In this document: positions 1 through 12,128 of the stretch, in pieces
How the letters are laid out: the number at the start of each line of letters is the position of its first letter
Numbering within the stretch: the stretch's first letter is position 1
Assembly (NCBI RefSeq): GCF_902686445.1
Contig: NC_062218.1
Coordinates: 14,483,015-14,547,014 of the forward strand
Reading direction: 5' to 3'
From: Sciurus carolinensis
Lineage: Eukaryota > Chordata > Mammalia > Rodentia > Sciuridae
DNA length: 64,000 nucleotides
The notes under the pieces: model-generated
The model's input: the letters and a program-made list of their open reading frames with translations, nothing else
What the model was told of the DNA's origin: nothing
The model's database searches: none
Translations under genes and position numbers: made by a program

Positions 1-228
1 GATGTGGGTCCTTACCTGGGTGCATGTTATATCTAAAAGGGGGTTATAAGTTATTGAGCACTAACTATATGCCCATGCATTACTAAGCTCCATGGATATG
101 CCTTCTACCTATAAGAGGCTCACAATCCAAAAGGGCACCAATTATAATTGTTATAAGCACTGTAATCAAAATCATTGCAAAGTGTTAAGAGATTCCTTAT
201 AGATTCTGCATTAAAAATTAGGGAAGGA

Positions 229-318
229 GGGCTGGAGGTGTAGCTCAGCGGTACAGCACTTACCTAGCATGCATGAGGCCCTGGGTTCAGTCTCCACTAC
301 TGCAAAAAAAATTAAAAA
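229..318 (+). mobile_element. ID-type SINE (tRNA-derived)
   Basis: The sequence reads as a tRNA-like pol III head with an A-box region (GTAGCTCAGCGGTACAG) and a B-box-like GGGTTCAGTCTCC, followed by an A-rich tail. It is somewhat diverged from the other ID copies in the window. Confidence 0.85.
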
Positions 319-1147
319 GTTAGAAAATGAGTGGAGGAAGCAGGGTTCTCAATGATTTCAGGATAACTGGCATCTGCCCTGACTTGTAAGACCCAGGGAC
401 ATACAGTGGGGGTGAGGCAGAGTGGGGACCACAATTCCTGTTGGGAGTTCAATGAGAGAGGAGGTATGAGTTGCAGGTGGAGGTGCACTGATGGTCAAGT
501 GTGTTGGCCAAGGGCCTTGAACGATCCTCCAGTGACGGGAGGTTCGGCTAACCTGAAGGCAATGCAGAATATCTGACATTTCCAGCTTGCCTTCCTAGGA
601 GCATCCACATGACCACTGATGGAAAAAGACCTAGGAAGCAACGTGGAAACAATTTCTTCCACCAAAAACTCTTTTCGCAGGTGCGAGTCCTCCCTCGGGG
701 GGAACTTTTGAAAAATAAATATACTTTATTGTGCACTTTGGTCTTTGGTTAGCACCTGATACAACCCAGAGTTATGACATCCTGAAATTCGTCACTAGAC
801 ACACGGTGCTGCTGCTGGTGCTGAGAACACAGGGCCCAGGAGATGGGGAACCAGGCATCCCCACGGGCCAGGCCAGCGTTGATGTGCTTCCAGAAACACG
901 TTGGCAAGATTCTGCATGTTCCTCTGCTCCCCTTGAATTCTAATTATTGTTGTCAGGACCTGTTGAAGTAGTAAAAGCTGTTGGCAACCGAGACACATAA
1001 AAGCTGAGCTCCAGTTGCTACGTGTGGTTTGGGACACTTGCTCTCTCCCTTTAATGATAAATCTCCCCGTGAGCAGCTCTGCACTGTGAAGTGTTTCTTC
1101 CTGTCTTAAATTACTATGGAGAAAGGTCTGTGCAAAATGGTTTTGCA
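319..1147. other. Intergenic, no gene recognised
   Basis: Only short overlapping open frames on both strands, with no family I recognise. An A/T-rich stretch with AATAAATA lies near 712-725. I assign no function. Confidence 0.6.
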
Positions 1148-1277
1148 GGGGCTGGATTGTGGCTCAGTGGTAGAGCCCTTGCCTGGAACATGTGAGGCAC
1201 TGGGTTCGATTCTCAGCACCACATATAAATAAATAAATTAAATCAGAGTTCATCAACATCTAAAAAAAAAAAAAAAA
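1148..1277 (+). mobile_element. ID SINE, long-tail subtype
   Basis: tRNA-like head with B box GGTTCGATTCTC, then CACCACATATAAATAAATAAA, a short CATCAACATCTAAAA-type tail and poly(A). This is the subtype with a conserved 3' tail after the A/T linker. Confidence 0.9.
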
Positions 1278-2888
1278 CCCGGTTTTGCATACAAGGCTAG
1301 ACTAATTGCTCTAATCTATCTTTTTCACCTCTGACCTCTAATAATTACTGACAAATGGTGTAAAAGGAGGAGACACTGGCATAGATGCATAAATGGGTGC
1401 TACTGGGCATTTGTTTTTTTTTTTCTTTAATTATCTTCATGATGGTTGAGTAATTATTCAGCACTAAGATAACCCAAAGATGGTGTCAATGCTGGCTGCA
1501 GTAATCCTCATCCCCTGGTTTCAAGAACGTGTGGCATTGGAAACTCCTGTTGGTGACCTTAGTATTTAAGATTTCCTTCTGAATTTTACTTTGCTGTATG
1601 TTGAGAACAAAGTGATAAACGCTAATAAACTAGACAATTTGACAGTATAGATCTGAGAAAAGCAAGGAAACTTGGTATATATCTGAGAGAAAATGTTACC
1701 AAAAGCTTGGTCCTAGTCCCCAATGCCAATCCAGTAATGAAGACAAGGTTTCGAGAAAAAGGAAAATGAAGGTTTATTTCTTTGCTAGCAAAGGGGAAAC
1801 ATGGTGGACTCCTGTCTCAGAGGCTGTGATTCTCCCCATCAAGAGGAGCAGGGGGTTTTAAAGATGTGATTCAGAGAAATTTCGTTTCCCAATATTAGGG
1901 AGGGGAGGTTAGGAAGAAAATCAGGGAAAAGAGGATCAGGGAGGAGAAGGTTGGGAAAAAGAAAAAAGATGTCATTTTTAGAGCAAAAAGGGATATAGTC
2001 AAAGTGTAAAGTGATTCTGTTACAAAAACGAGAATGAGAGGAAACATTTGTAAACTCTGAATCAAGGAGACAGGAAATAACAGCTGCAGAAAGAAAAAAA
2101 AAGTCATAAATATACACATAGGAACTCTCCAAAAGCAGTCATTCCCTGTTCTCTTCTAAAAGTAGGTAGAAAGCTTGTAATAGGAGAGGAAAATGATGAA
2201 TATTTAATTCCCACTGTAGAATGTCTCATAGGGCAAAATCCAGCTAAGCCTTAGAATGAGAGGGATTTACACCAGTACCGTTACTCTTCCCTTAACGTTT
2301 TTCCTGGGGGTCCTACAGCAGGTCACAGTTCCTTGAGTGAAAGAAGACAGGCATACGTGCTATATTGTTCATCAGCCCTACGGGGGAGTTTTTTGTGTGT
2401 CGATAATTTTATTAAAGCCATTCCACCCTCTTCCTCTTACCATATCCTCTACTTGTTATCCTAACTTTCCCTAATTTTCTTGTCACTCACCAAGAAACCC
2501 TAAATAGCTCACTCTAAGTGAAAATAGTTAAGAACATCACCCAACAGTAGCAACAGAGTTGATGGAAAGGAAGATTATATCCTTCTCTAAGGCTCCTCTG
2601 ACCATATGAGTTTCCGAGGCTTAGCCCAGTGACTGACTCTCAAAAGGAATTCACTATTTCTGTTTGGGGTTCAATGTCTGCTGTTCATATACAAATGAGA
2701 ATATCCAAAGTAGAGTAGTTTATCTTTGACAAGCATTCTGTAAGGAGTGTGCTTCCCAGAAATGACCTCACACCAAGATGGTGGCCACCCACAGACATCT
2801 GTGTGGGTATGCAGTTTGTATATGTTCTCTAATACCCAAAAGGGCTTTTTTAAGGGTTCAAAATGGTTAATGAGAAGGAACTGAGGTC
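1278..2888. other. Intergenic, A/T- and purine-rich; possible old LTR material
   Basis: No coding potential beyond short frames. The part from about 1700 to 2400 is purine-rich, with repeated GGGAGGAGA-like blocks around 1900-1960. It resembles degraded LTR sequence, but I cannot name a family. Confidence 0.4.
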
Positions 2889-3250
2889 ACACTGTAGTCC
2901 ATTTTCTCCTGCTATAACATAATACCTGAGACCAGGTAATTTATAGGGAACAAAAATTTATTTGGCTCATGATTCTGACTGTTGGGGAGTCCAACAGCAT
3001 TGTATTGGCATCTGCCCAATGCGTTCCTGTCATATCATCAAGGTGGAAGTGTCAGAGAAACAGAAAGGAAAAGGGAACATTCCAGCCCAGGTTTATGTTT
3101 CTCTTCTCATAATTTCAGCAGGGGGAACACCCGCATGATCTCATCTAACCCTAATTACCACCAAAGCCCCACCTCCAGATACCATCAACATATGAATTTG
3201 GGGATTAAGTTTCAGACACTAGCACCTTAAGGGATGTATTTAAACCATAG
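2889..3250 (-). mobile_element. ERVL-MaLR-like solo LTR fragment (antisense)
   Basis: Read on the plus strand it follows the antisense pattern of mammalian MaLR LTRs: CCTGAGACCAGGTAATTTAT near the start, then a GATCTCATC / CCCCACCTCCAG / GGGATTAAGTTTCA order toward the end. The family name is from memory; orientation is inferred from that order. Confidence 0.6.
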
Positions 3251-3286
3251 CGCACTGCAAGAGTGTATCCCCCAAAGATACCTATC

Positions 3287-3289
<3 letters not shown>

Positions 3290-3323
<34 letters not shown>
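3290..3323. repeat. (CA)n microsatellite
   Basis: About 17 uninterrupted CA dinucleotides, directly after the MaLR-like LTR fragment. Confidence 0.97.
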
Positions 3324-3324
<1 letters not shown>

Positions 3325-4986
3325 AGGATCCATGCTGTGCCTTAACTCCAAACCCTTCCTGCCTTCCTGATGGCCTATCAGTGACAACTGAATCAGTAGC
3401 TGAAGTACTAGTCTGGTCCTAGTCTGCAGCCCTTGTTTGTTGTTGTTGTTGTTAATTTGATCAATTTATTTATTTTTGTTTCCTATATGCTCTTGTTTTT
3501 GCCTCAGTGCACATCTGTATCATTCACTCATGATGTCTTAATTTTTTCATTCACTGATGATAAATATGCCTTCAAGACTGGTTTTGAGTTTATGGTCAGA
3601 AGAACCAAAATCATGGTGCTTAGGGCTTAGGCAAAGAACCTGAAGAAGGTAGCCAGGTGAAGGGAGTGGAGAAGCATGGTGTCCGCAGCCCAGAGGCAGG
3701 AGAGAAGCAGCCCAACCCTCGAAGGAAACCAGGATGAGTTCTGACCTCCGGGTCAGACAGAACTTCCCAAGAAATCTCAGTTTCTGCTCTGTCCTGAGAG
3801 CAACGGGAGCCTTTAGGAGCCTTTAGGAGCCTTTGCAGCAGGAAGCTGATGTGATCCAGCTAGTATCTTAGAAGGACATCTCTGGAGCATGGCTTAAACA
3901 GCCCGACATAGCCAAGACCCCACCGGGGATTTTTTTCCTTGTCATTCACTAAGAGGGGGAGAGACGTAGGTTTGGGAGGGAGGCTGTTTCCTTTGAGGTA
4001 CCTTTGGAAATGTCAATTAGGTCACTGCACACAGAAGTCTGCGGCTCAGAGACCAGCAGGAGTCTTGAACAAGAGCAGATCCGGGCAGATGGAATGGACT
4101 GTACAAGAACTTGGCAGAGGCATGACCAAGATGAATTCAGAGGCGCTGGCCAGCTCAGTGTGACTGCATGGGACAGAGTACAGACAGTCCCTGGCTTGCA
4201 ATGGCTCAATTGAGGATTTTTCAACTTTCCAATGATGCAAAAGCAATATACATTCAGTAGAATCCATATTTTGATTTCCGATCTTTTCCTTGGCTGGAAA
4301 TGACGTGCAACAGCAGCCAGCCACAGCTCCCAGTCAACCACACGATCAGGAGCAGAAACAACTGGGGTGCAGGATGTGCCGTGTGGCTCAGCTGTGAGGT
4401 GCAGCAGGCTCAGCGTGCTCAAGGTATTTTTGACTTCCTGGCATTTTCAACTCAGGATAGGTTTATCCAGTCATTGCCCCATTTGAAATCAAGGAGCCTC
4501 TGTACTTGAAAAAGACTTTTGGATAAACAGATCAGATAGAAGAAAATTTTGAGTATCATTCACAGAGCTTGAGACCCAGTCCTGTGAACAGTAGAGTGTT
4601 CTGGAGATTGTGGTTCCTTTGTTGTTGTTGTTTGTGTTTCCCAAAGAAGTGACAAAATCAAAAAGCACCTATCTTCTGAGGTCCCTGGAACTCCAACTTG
4701 ATGCCCGTGGTGTGACTATCTTCAAATCCAGGTCTCCAAATCAGGTCTCCAGTCTCCAGAGGTATTTCCTATGCTAAAATTAGATTAGTGGAATGTAGAG
4801 GAATAATTGTGAAAGTTACAACCCACAAACAACCGGTCAGAGTGTGTACTTGACTTGTCACGTGTTACTAATTTTAGCTCATTAGAAGTTAGGCACAAAA
4901 TCTGGTGGCACTTTAGGTTGTGATAACGGCTGCAGGCCTGCAGTTAACTGGTGTGACAAATGCCCTCTTGGACCATGCATAAACAG
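3324..4986. other. Intergenic, no gene recognised
   Basis: Contains a TTG-rich run near 3434-3455 and a short triplication of GGAGCCTTTA near 3807-3836. Overlapping frames of up to 157 codons on both strands around 3949-4422 look like chance: they lack a recognisable domain and coding context. Confidence 0.55.
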
Positions 4987-5002
4987 CACAGCAGGTGTTT
5001 CT

Positions 5003-5126
5003 TTTTTTAAAAAAATGTAATTTTAGTTGTTAATGGACCTTTATTTAATTTATTAGTATGTAGGAAACGAACCCAGAGCCTCACACAAGCTAGGCAAGCA
5101 CTCTACCACTGAGCTACAGCCCAGCC
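5003..5126 (-). mobile_element. ID SINE, long-tail subtype, with 16-bp TSD
   Basis: Reverse-complement ID with the tail complement (TTTAGTTGTTAATGGACCTT) at its left end and the tRNA-like head at its right. It is flanked by an exact direct repeat, CACAGCAGGTGTTTCT, at 4987-5002 and 5127-5142. Confidence 0.93.
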
Positions 5127-5267
5127 CACAGCAGGTGTTTCTAACAGCCAGCACACTGCAAGGCTCAAATGATTTCTGAAACACGGAAGAAATATTAAGA
5201 TTGTATTTGTTGTAGTTGACAATATATATGTCAGCTTGTAGGTTAATATATTGAAAATTGATGCTTT

Positions 5268-5407
5268 CACCAGGCCTATACTCCCAGTAACTAGGGAGGC
5301 CGAGGTAGGAGGAGGATCACAAGTTTGAGGTCAGCCTTTACCACTTAGTGAGACCCTGTCTCAAAGTTAAAAAAACGGAAAGGTCTGGGGATGCAGCTCA
5401 AAAAAAA

Positions 5408-5424
<17 letters not shown>
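5268..5424 (+). mobile_element. B1-dID-type dimeric SINE, 3' part degraded
   Basis: B1-like left half (GGGAGGCCGAGGTAGGAGGA ... GAGACCCTGTCTCAAAG) followed by a truncated ID-like half (GGTCTGGGGATGCAGCTC) and a long A run. Confidence 0.8.
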
Positions 5425-5439
<15 letters not shown>

Positions 5440-5482
5440 AGAAAAGGAGGGAGGGAGGGAAGATGGGAGGGAGGGAAGAAAG
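5425..5482. repeat. Purine-rich simple repeat (GGGA/GAAA)n
   Basis: AAAAG and GGGA units directly downstream of the SINE poly(A), probably grown from its tail. Confidence 0.85.
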
Positions 5483-5989
5483 CAAGATGCTTTCTCTCTT
5501 CCTCTAAATTGTTTTCTTTTTCTGCTTAAAACACTTCTGACACCAAATAAGTAGGGTTTTCCATATCAATCACCAATTCTCTAACTCTCCAGACACAAAG
5601 GACCAACAATTCTGATGCCAATTACCTGGAGTAAGCATCAGAACCCACAGGGTGGAGGCTAGATCCCATGAGGCTGCCGCTTCAGATGCCAATCACAAGT
5701 CCCTGGCTCCCACCCGGTGTGACCTACCACATATAAATCAGGGGTTTCCATAGCCACTCCTGACGTTTGACAATTTGCTTGAACAGCTAGAAAACACGTT
5801 ATTTACTATTACTGATTTATTCTAAAAGATGTTATAAGGGATAAAAATGAGCATCCTTTGGCAAGGTCCCCAACCGTCCCAAACATAGGAGCGTCTATCT
5901 CCAGAAGAAGCCCCTTTGGGGAGCTGACATACTCTACCCTGCTGGCACTGGAAACATGTGCTGACCAACCCCAAACCTCCTCACCAAAG

Positions 5990-6206
5990 GTTTTTTGTTT
6001 TTGTTTTTTTTGGTAATGGGGATTGAACTCAAGAGCACTCCATCACTGAGCCACATGCCCAGCCCTATTTTGTATTTTATTTAGAGACAGGGTCTCATTG
6101 AGTTTGTTTAGCACCTTGCTTTTGCAGAGGCTGGCTTTGAACTTGCGATCCTCCTGTCTCAGCCTCCTGAGCCACTGGGATTACAGGTTGTGCCACCGTG
6201 CCGGTT
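5990..6206 (-). mobile_element. B1-dID dimeric SINE
   Basis: Reverse complement of the dimer: T run, then the ID-like half (GGGGATTGAACTCAAGAGCA ... GAGCCACATGCCCAGCC), then the B1 half ending in GGGATTACAGG. Confidence 0.92.
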
Positions 6207-9200
6207 CTCACTGAAGGTTTTAACGAAGCTTGCAGTATGTGGGCGAGATTGAGTGAGCCGCTGGCCAGTTGCGATGAGTTCATCTGCAGTCCCTCTTCCT
6301 TCCCTGGCGTCTGGGAGCTGAGCTGAAAATGTCAACCTCTAATGGCACAGCTAGTTCCTCCGGCTAAAGACCTCATTCTGCAGTTACCTAGGGACCCGCG
6401 AAGAATCACCTCACTAGCCGAAGCTCAGGTATGGCTGAGAAGGGCTCACGGTGAATAAAACACCTACCTCTCACTCAGCACTCAGAAGTGCCCAAGGATT
6501 TAGAAGCGGAGGGTGAAGACCAAATATGTACTCTTATTACGTCAGGAGGTCACCCTGCCCCACTAGCCCCTCACTCCTGCCCTGCAGGACTAAAACCAGG
6601 TGCTCTGGAGCAGCAAGCAGAACTGTCCCAAGTGGCCTTGAGCCTTCAGTCAGGGTGTGCAGACCAGGGCCTGACTGGGACAGAAGGTCTCTTGGAAGCA
6701 GGTCTCCCAGATTCAGTGGTCCCGTCCCAGCCAGTTCCCACAGATCCTCGAGTTCCCCAGGTGTGGGCAGCTGGATGCCCGAGAGCTCTGCAAACTGCTA
6801 GCTTCCAGTGTGCTTGAGGACCGTGTTCCCGGTGGCGGGCTGTTCTCGCTCTCGTCCTATAATGAGATGCGAGGGGCTCCTGCCTTAGAAATGTCACCTA
6901 GTGGATCCCAGACAGCATCCTGGCCCGGGCACAGACCTCTCTGGGTGGTTAAGAGGAGTTTGAGGAACTGTCCTCCTGAACCGGGACCTCCCAATTTCCC
7001 CTGGAAAACCTCCTCCTTCCCCGCTCCATGAGGGGCCGTCCGACTCCTCACAGGCTCTGTGGGCAGGACAAGTGAAGGTCACAAAAGACTTTCCTTGCTA
7101 AAGAAGTGGCACGGACAAGAGCACCTGTAGTCCTCAGGGCAAGAAAGAGGGTCGTCACTCCGGAGTCCCCATCGTCCCCTCTATCTGGAGTAACCAGCCG
7201 TGCGTCCGGCTGTCCTGGTGTGTGTCGCGTGCTTGCCGTCTGGCGTGGTTATCGGTGGTGCTTCCCTCTCTTCCTCAGACCTGCCCAGCGTGGATGGTAC
7301 ACTCCATGGGTTCCCTGCTCTCTCCAGTCTACCGACCAATGCTGCGAACTCCCCTGGAATGCTCCCCCCACGTAGGCCGGTTCTTGAGTCTCAGGGCCTC
7401 AGGCAGTCATCCTGGCTCGGGCCTGTCCACAGGGCAGCTGCCTCCTGTCCCCTCTTTAGCCCAACCATGTGCTTCTCCTTTCAAACGCTGCCTTCAACTC
7501 ATAGCACCCACCCCCAAGTGCTTAGCCACGCCCCGTTTTCTAGAACCATAAGGCTAAATCACTCTGAGCTGCCTTTCAGACCCCTGGTTCCATCGCTTTC
7601 TAGAAGCCGCGCTCCTCACTGCTCCCTAAGCTGAACGATTGCCTGTAGCTGGTCTCACTTTCCTGAGTCCCTGCTCCAAGCAAATGTTCTCATCCATGCT
7701 GCTGCTGATGCTGTAAAACCCTCCACATCTCCCCAGCTCTTCACGCCTCCCTGTATCTGCAGCTCAGCTCCCACCTCGTCCATCAACTCTTGATAAGTGG
7801 AAAGAACGCGGGCTTCTTAGGTAGGGCCGGAGTTGACCGTAGATGCCCTCTCTCCACTAACTACTATGTTTCATTGAGTTCAAGGAACACATTTTTCCTC
7901 CACATTCTAACATACCTCAAAATGGAATGTTGCTTACAAATATGAGCATCTTGGATCCAGGGGAGTGTGGCTTCTCTGTAACTTTGTGTCACAACACAAA
8001 CTCTCTGAGTCTCAGTGCCCTCGTTGGGACGGTCGGTCAGAGTGACACTTAACCCCCCAGGCTGCTGTGGGAATTGCTTGAGATCACTGTCCTCAAGACC
8101 CAAGGTAGGAGTATCCCCGTGGGAATCTGGATTCTCTTCCTGGCCATTTTGTAGTGATTCCCTGAACCACATGGGAAAATCCCATGACAGGTACCAAAGC
8201 TCGTACAGTAATGGAACTGCACAATAGTTCTCTGCAGGGGAAAAGGCGGAAAGAGAAATCAGTTGGGGTCACAGAGGTGGTTTAACCACAATACTCTACC
8301 AAGAACTCTGTTGGAGGAAGTCACCGAGGGGACATTGCTCCAAGGACAATGAGCCAAGCAGCTTTTTGTTGGATAAATGTCCTTTGCACAGAGAAAACAA
8401 AAGTACCCTTGTCCTGAATTTAGTCTTCAGTAGGAAGTCTTCAAAAGCTGATGTTATGTTAAGAAGTCCGCAGGTGGGTTTCTGAAGAATCAGGTCACAG
8501 GTGTATGTTTGGATAATGTCCAGTTGAACAGTTGTCCTCCTTTATAGCTTGCCCCCTCCAAGAAGGCCCTGGCAGCCAGCAACCTGGGTACAGTCCAGCT
8601 GCTGGCCAGGAAGTCATACTTTCTGCTCCCCGGCTGCCAGGCCCAGCAAGAAACTCAGCCACCACAGAGAAGAAGCCCATGCTCAGGTCCTGGGGTCGTT
8701 TTACCTCTTGCCCTTGGAACTAATGAGGGTTTTCAGAGAAGTGAGCTAGAACTCGGACTGGGGTGGGGGATGGAGAAGCCTGTGGTGTAGGGCTAGAATG
8801 GAAGCCATCAGCAAGTAGGAGATAAAGACCTAACGTGGCCACTGGAAAAACCTAGAATCAATGATAAACCCAGAGCACAAAGTTCATTTTGGGACCAGAT
8901 AATGGTTTCTTGCCAAAAGAACCTGAATTCCTTAGAGAATGTGCTGATACTCTGTCTGACTTAGGAACATCTTGTGTGCCAGAGAGCAAAGACGTGTTCA
9001 CAGATGACTTAATAATCTGTGTCAAAAGGACACAGAAGTCAGTTAGGGGAGGGACGCCGTGTGACAAAATTGAACATTTGACCTAAACATAACAGACAGA
9101 GGAATCCAGAATGTGGGACGTTCTGCAGATCAACCAGCCCTGGTCTTCAAAGAGCTGAACGTCAGGAACAATGAGATCAGGGAGAATGGAGAGGAAAATT

Positions 9201-9316
9201 AGCCCAGTCAGTGTGGAGCTGGACCTGGCCCAGGCTCAAACAAGAGTGTTGCTATCGAGAACATTCTGAAGGATAATTAGGGAAATGGGAGCCCAGAGCA
9301 TATGTGGGATGACCTT
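6207..9316. other. Intergenic, no gene recognised; somewhat GC-rich at 6480-7640
   Basis: Several 60-145 codon frames overlap on both strands at 6488-7634, which fits GC-rich non-coding DNA better than a gene. I see no splice-framed conserved protein and no recognisable repeat. Confidence 0.5.
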
Positions 9317-9449
9317 GTTAAATTAAGTTGATTTCCTTAGGGTGATAATGGGGTTACGGTGGCTTAAGAATATGTCCTGGTTCTGGGTGGTGCAAGATGA
9401 ATTTAAGGTCAAATGCCATGACAGCTGCTGCTTGCCTCCTGCAAGAAGG

Positions 9450-9485
<36 letters not shown>

Positions 9486-9607
9486 CAGAGACAGAGGAAG
9501 TAGGTGTGGTCAGATGTCGGGGAACCTGCGTGAGGGGCATCCGGGTGTTCAGTGTATTGTGCTTTGAATTCTTCTGTGGGTTTGAAATTTTTCAAAACAA
9601 CAAAAAA
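9317..9607 (+). mobile_element. Old L1 3'-end-like fragment
   Basis: The sequence has the order typical of old mammalian L1 3' UTRs: GGGTGATAATGGGGTTACGG near the start and GTTTGAAATTTTTCAAAACA with an A-rich end. A GT microsatellite interrupts it. Assignment is from memory and moderate. Confidence 0.5.
9451..9481. repeat. (GT)n microsatellite
   Basis: About 15 uninterrupted GT units. Confidence 0.97.
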
Positions 9608-9805
9608 AGGTTGTTCAGAAGATGTTAGGAAAATTCTTATACAAAGTTTTTTTAGAGATCATTTTATTCTACTTCTTCCCTAAGATTGTGCCCCTTGGTG
9701 ATAGTGGTTTCTCCTTTCTGTGAGCTCTTGCTGACTTGAATCATCGGGATATCACTTAGCAGGGAATCCAGTGAGGGCTGACATGTCTGTCAGCAACAGG
9801 AAATA

Positions 9806-10006
9806 TCCTATCAGGCGCAGTGGCACACATCTGTATTCCCAGCAGCTTGGGAGGCTGAGGCAGGAAGGTCCTGTGTTCAAAGCCAGCCTCAGCACTTTAG
9901 CAAGGCCCTAAGCAACTCAGAGAGACCCTGTCTTTAGATAAAATGTAAAAAAAGGGACTGGTTTATGGCTCAGTGATTAAGCAATCCCTGGTATCAAAAA
10001 AATATT
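9806..10006 (+). mobile_element. B1-dID dimeric SINE
   Basis: B1 half (GCGCAGTGGCACACATCTGT ... CAACTCAGAGAGACCCTGTC) followed by the ID-like half (GGTTTATGGCTCAGTGATTA) and an A-rich tail. Confidence 0.92.
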
Positions 10007-10418
10007 TTTTTAATAAAATATCTTTATTTTCTCCAGAAGCAGAAGTTTGTGTCTTACATTCAAATTTGTTATATTGAGATTCAACTATTTCCAGGATCCT
10101 GGGAGACAACTGGTGGGAAGATAAACATTATGGTCTCTGCCACCAAGGGGCAGGAACCAACCCATAAGACACTCAAAAAAACACTGCAGCTAAACAGAAC
10201 ACTGGGACTGGATGTCTACGAGTGAGACATGGGACCAGCCCAGATCCCTCGGCTTCTGGGAAATACAAGTACAGTTAACTTCAACATATTTCATCAGGTT
10301 TATGAAAAGACCATTATCATTTTCAAAAAATTATAACCAAGCATTCAGTACAACTTTAGAACAAAGAGTAACTCTAAGCCATTTTTTAAAGAATAGTTCA
10401 AAAGGCTTTCAGAAAAAT

Positions 10419-10536
10419 CGGTAGCATAGCTCAGTTGGTAGAGTGCTTGCCTTTTAACTTTTAAGCACAAGGCCCTGCGTTCAATCCTGAGCACTGCAAA
10501 AAAAAAAAAAAAGAAAGAAAAAAAGAAAAGAAAAAT
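10419..10536 (+). mobile_element. ID SINE with internal insertion
   Basis: tRNA-like head (GCATAGCTCAGTTGGTAGAG) whose anticodon-arm region is expanded (CCTTTTAACTTTTAAGCACA), then a B-box region and an A/G-rich tail. Confidence 0.85.
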
Positions 10537-10543
10537 TGGTAGC

Positions 10544-10790
10544 CAACTGGACATGGTGGCACATACCTGTAATCCCAGAGACTTGGGAGGCTTAGGCAAG
10601 AGGATCACAAGTTCAAATCCAGGGCTGGGGAGATAGCTCAGCTGGTAGAGTGCTTATCTTGCAAGCACAAGGCCCTGAGTTCAATCCCCAGTACCAAAAA
10701 AACAAACCAAAAAACAAGTTCAAATCCAGCTTCAGTAGCTTAGTGGTAAAGCACCCCTGGGTTCAATCCCTGGTACAAAGAAAAAAATAT
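10544..10790 (+). mobile_element. B1-dID SINE interrupted by an ID
   Basis: The left B1 half ends at about 10622 and the ID-like right half resumes at about 10714. An intact ID splits the element, so this copy is the older of the two. Confidence 0.9.
10622..10713 (+). mobile_element. ID SINE nested in a B1-dID, 16-bp TSD
   Basis: Complete ID head with B box GTTCAATCCCC and tail. The direct repeat ACAAGTTCAAATCCAG flanks it exactly at 10607-10622 and 10714-10729 and is made of host SINE sequence. Confidence 0.95.
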
Positions 10791-11007
10791 GTATATATAC
10801 GTAGCCATCCCAAGCAAATGAGACAGAATGTGGGAAAGCCTAAATGTATGAAATGAGCATGATGTATTGGGGCACTGACAACTAGTTGATTTTGGCTGGA
10901 ACATGGGGTACTTATAGAGGAAACAGGAGAGATGAAGCTGGGAATTTATCTTGGTCTAGTTGATAAGAGTTCTCATGTTATATGTGCAAGTGTGAGCTGT
11001 TTTAATC

Positions 11008-11412
11008 AGTTTTTCATTGCTGTGACCAAAAGCCCTGACAAGAATAATTGTAGAGAAGAAGTTTGAGGTTCATAGTTAAAGAGGTCTCAGTTCATAGACG
11101 GCTGAATCCATTGCTCTGGATCCAAGTGAGGCAGAACATCATGGCAAGAGTGTGTGGTGGAGGAAAGCAGCTCGGGACATGACAATCGGGAAGCAGAGAG
11201 GTACAGCTCGGCTGACCAGGGGCAAAATATATACCACGAGGGCACGCCCCCAATGACCCACCTCCTCCAGCCACACCTACCTGTCTACAGCCACCACCCA
11301 GTTAATCCACTCAAATGAATTAATCCACAGATCAGGTTAAGACTCTCAAAACCTGATCATTTCGCCTCTAAACCTTCTTGCTTTGTCTCACACAAGAGCT
11401 TTGGGGGACACC
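11008..11412 (-). mobile_element. MaLR-like LTR fragment (antisense)
   Basis: Begins TTCATTGCTGTGACCAAAAG, contains GAGGCAGAACATCATGGCAA and CCAATGACCCACCTCCTCC, and ends GACACCTCACATCTCAACCA. This block recurs in rodent and lagomorph genomes and resembles an antisense MaLR LTR. The subfamily is unknown to me. Confidence 0.5.
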
Positions 11413-11729
11413 TCACATCTCAACCATAACAAGCTATATCCTATGGGTGACAAGCAGCCACATGGACACTTTGGAGCTAAGTGACATGGTCAGATCAGAC
11501 GCTTATTCAAGGAGGTAACTCTGTTGATGGAGTGGCAGGTGGTTTAGAAGATGAGGCAGCGAGAATGGGTGGGAGATTTTTCTAATAGTTCAGCTGAGAG
11601 ATGCAGAGACCAAAGCAAGAGCCGGGTAGCAGAGACAGAGTGGATCTGGAGAGCATAGGTAGCTTGCAACACAGAGCACAGCTACAGAGGGAGGGCTGGG
11701 CAGTGAGCTGGAGGTGTCATGTGGACCAA

Positions 11730-12128
11730 TAGAGTGTGTGTGCATGTGTGTGAGTGGGTGTATGCACAGAAGGAGAGAGAGATTTTAAAGACCCGACTCA
11801 CTCGATTGCAGGTATGGGCAAGTCCCAAAACTACCAGGTAGCTGGCAGTCTGGAGGCTCCAGCAGTAGATGATGCTGCAGTCTTGAATCCAAAGGTGAGC
11901 TAGAGACAGATTTCTTCCTTCTTGGCAGAGGAGTTTTCTCCTAGAGGAATCTAGTCTTTTCTTTCAAGGCCTTCATCTGATTGGACACGGCCCACCCCCA
12001 TCGCAGAGGGTATTCTGCTTTACTCAAAGTTTACTGATTTAAATGTTCATCACCTCTTGAAAAATACCTTGACAGCAACATCTAGACTGGTGTCTGACCA
12101 GAAAACTGGGCACCATAGCTTAGCGAAT
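11730..12128 (-). mobile_element. ERVL MLT2-like LTR fragment (antisense)
   Basis: Shows the antisense MLT2 order: ATTTTAAAGACCCGACTCAC, CAAGTCCCAAAA, then TCTGATTGGACACGGCCCAC, TCTGCTTTACTCAAAG and a GGGCACCATAG end. Family name from memory of the consensus. Confidence 0.6.

Noticed and set aside
3234..3422. Open frame with a run of His-Thr repeats.
   Set aside because: Translation of the (CA)n microsatellite.
6488..7634. Cluster of 60-145 codon frames suggesting a possible gene.
   Set aside because: Frames overlap on both strands, none shows a recognisable protein, and no splice-linked exon series could be built.
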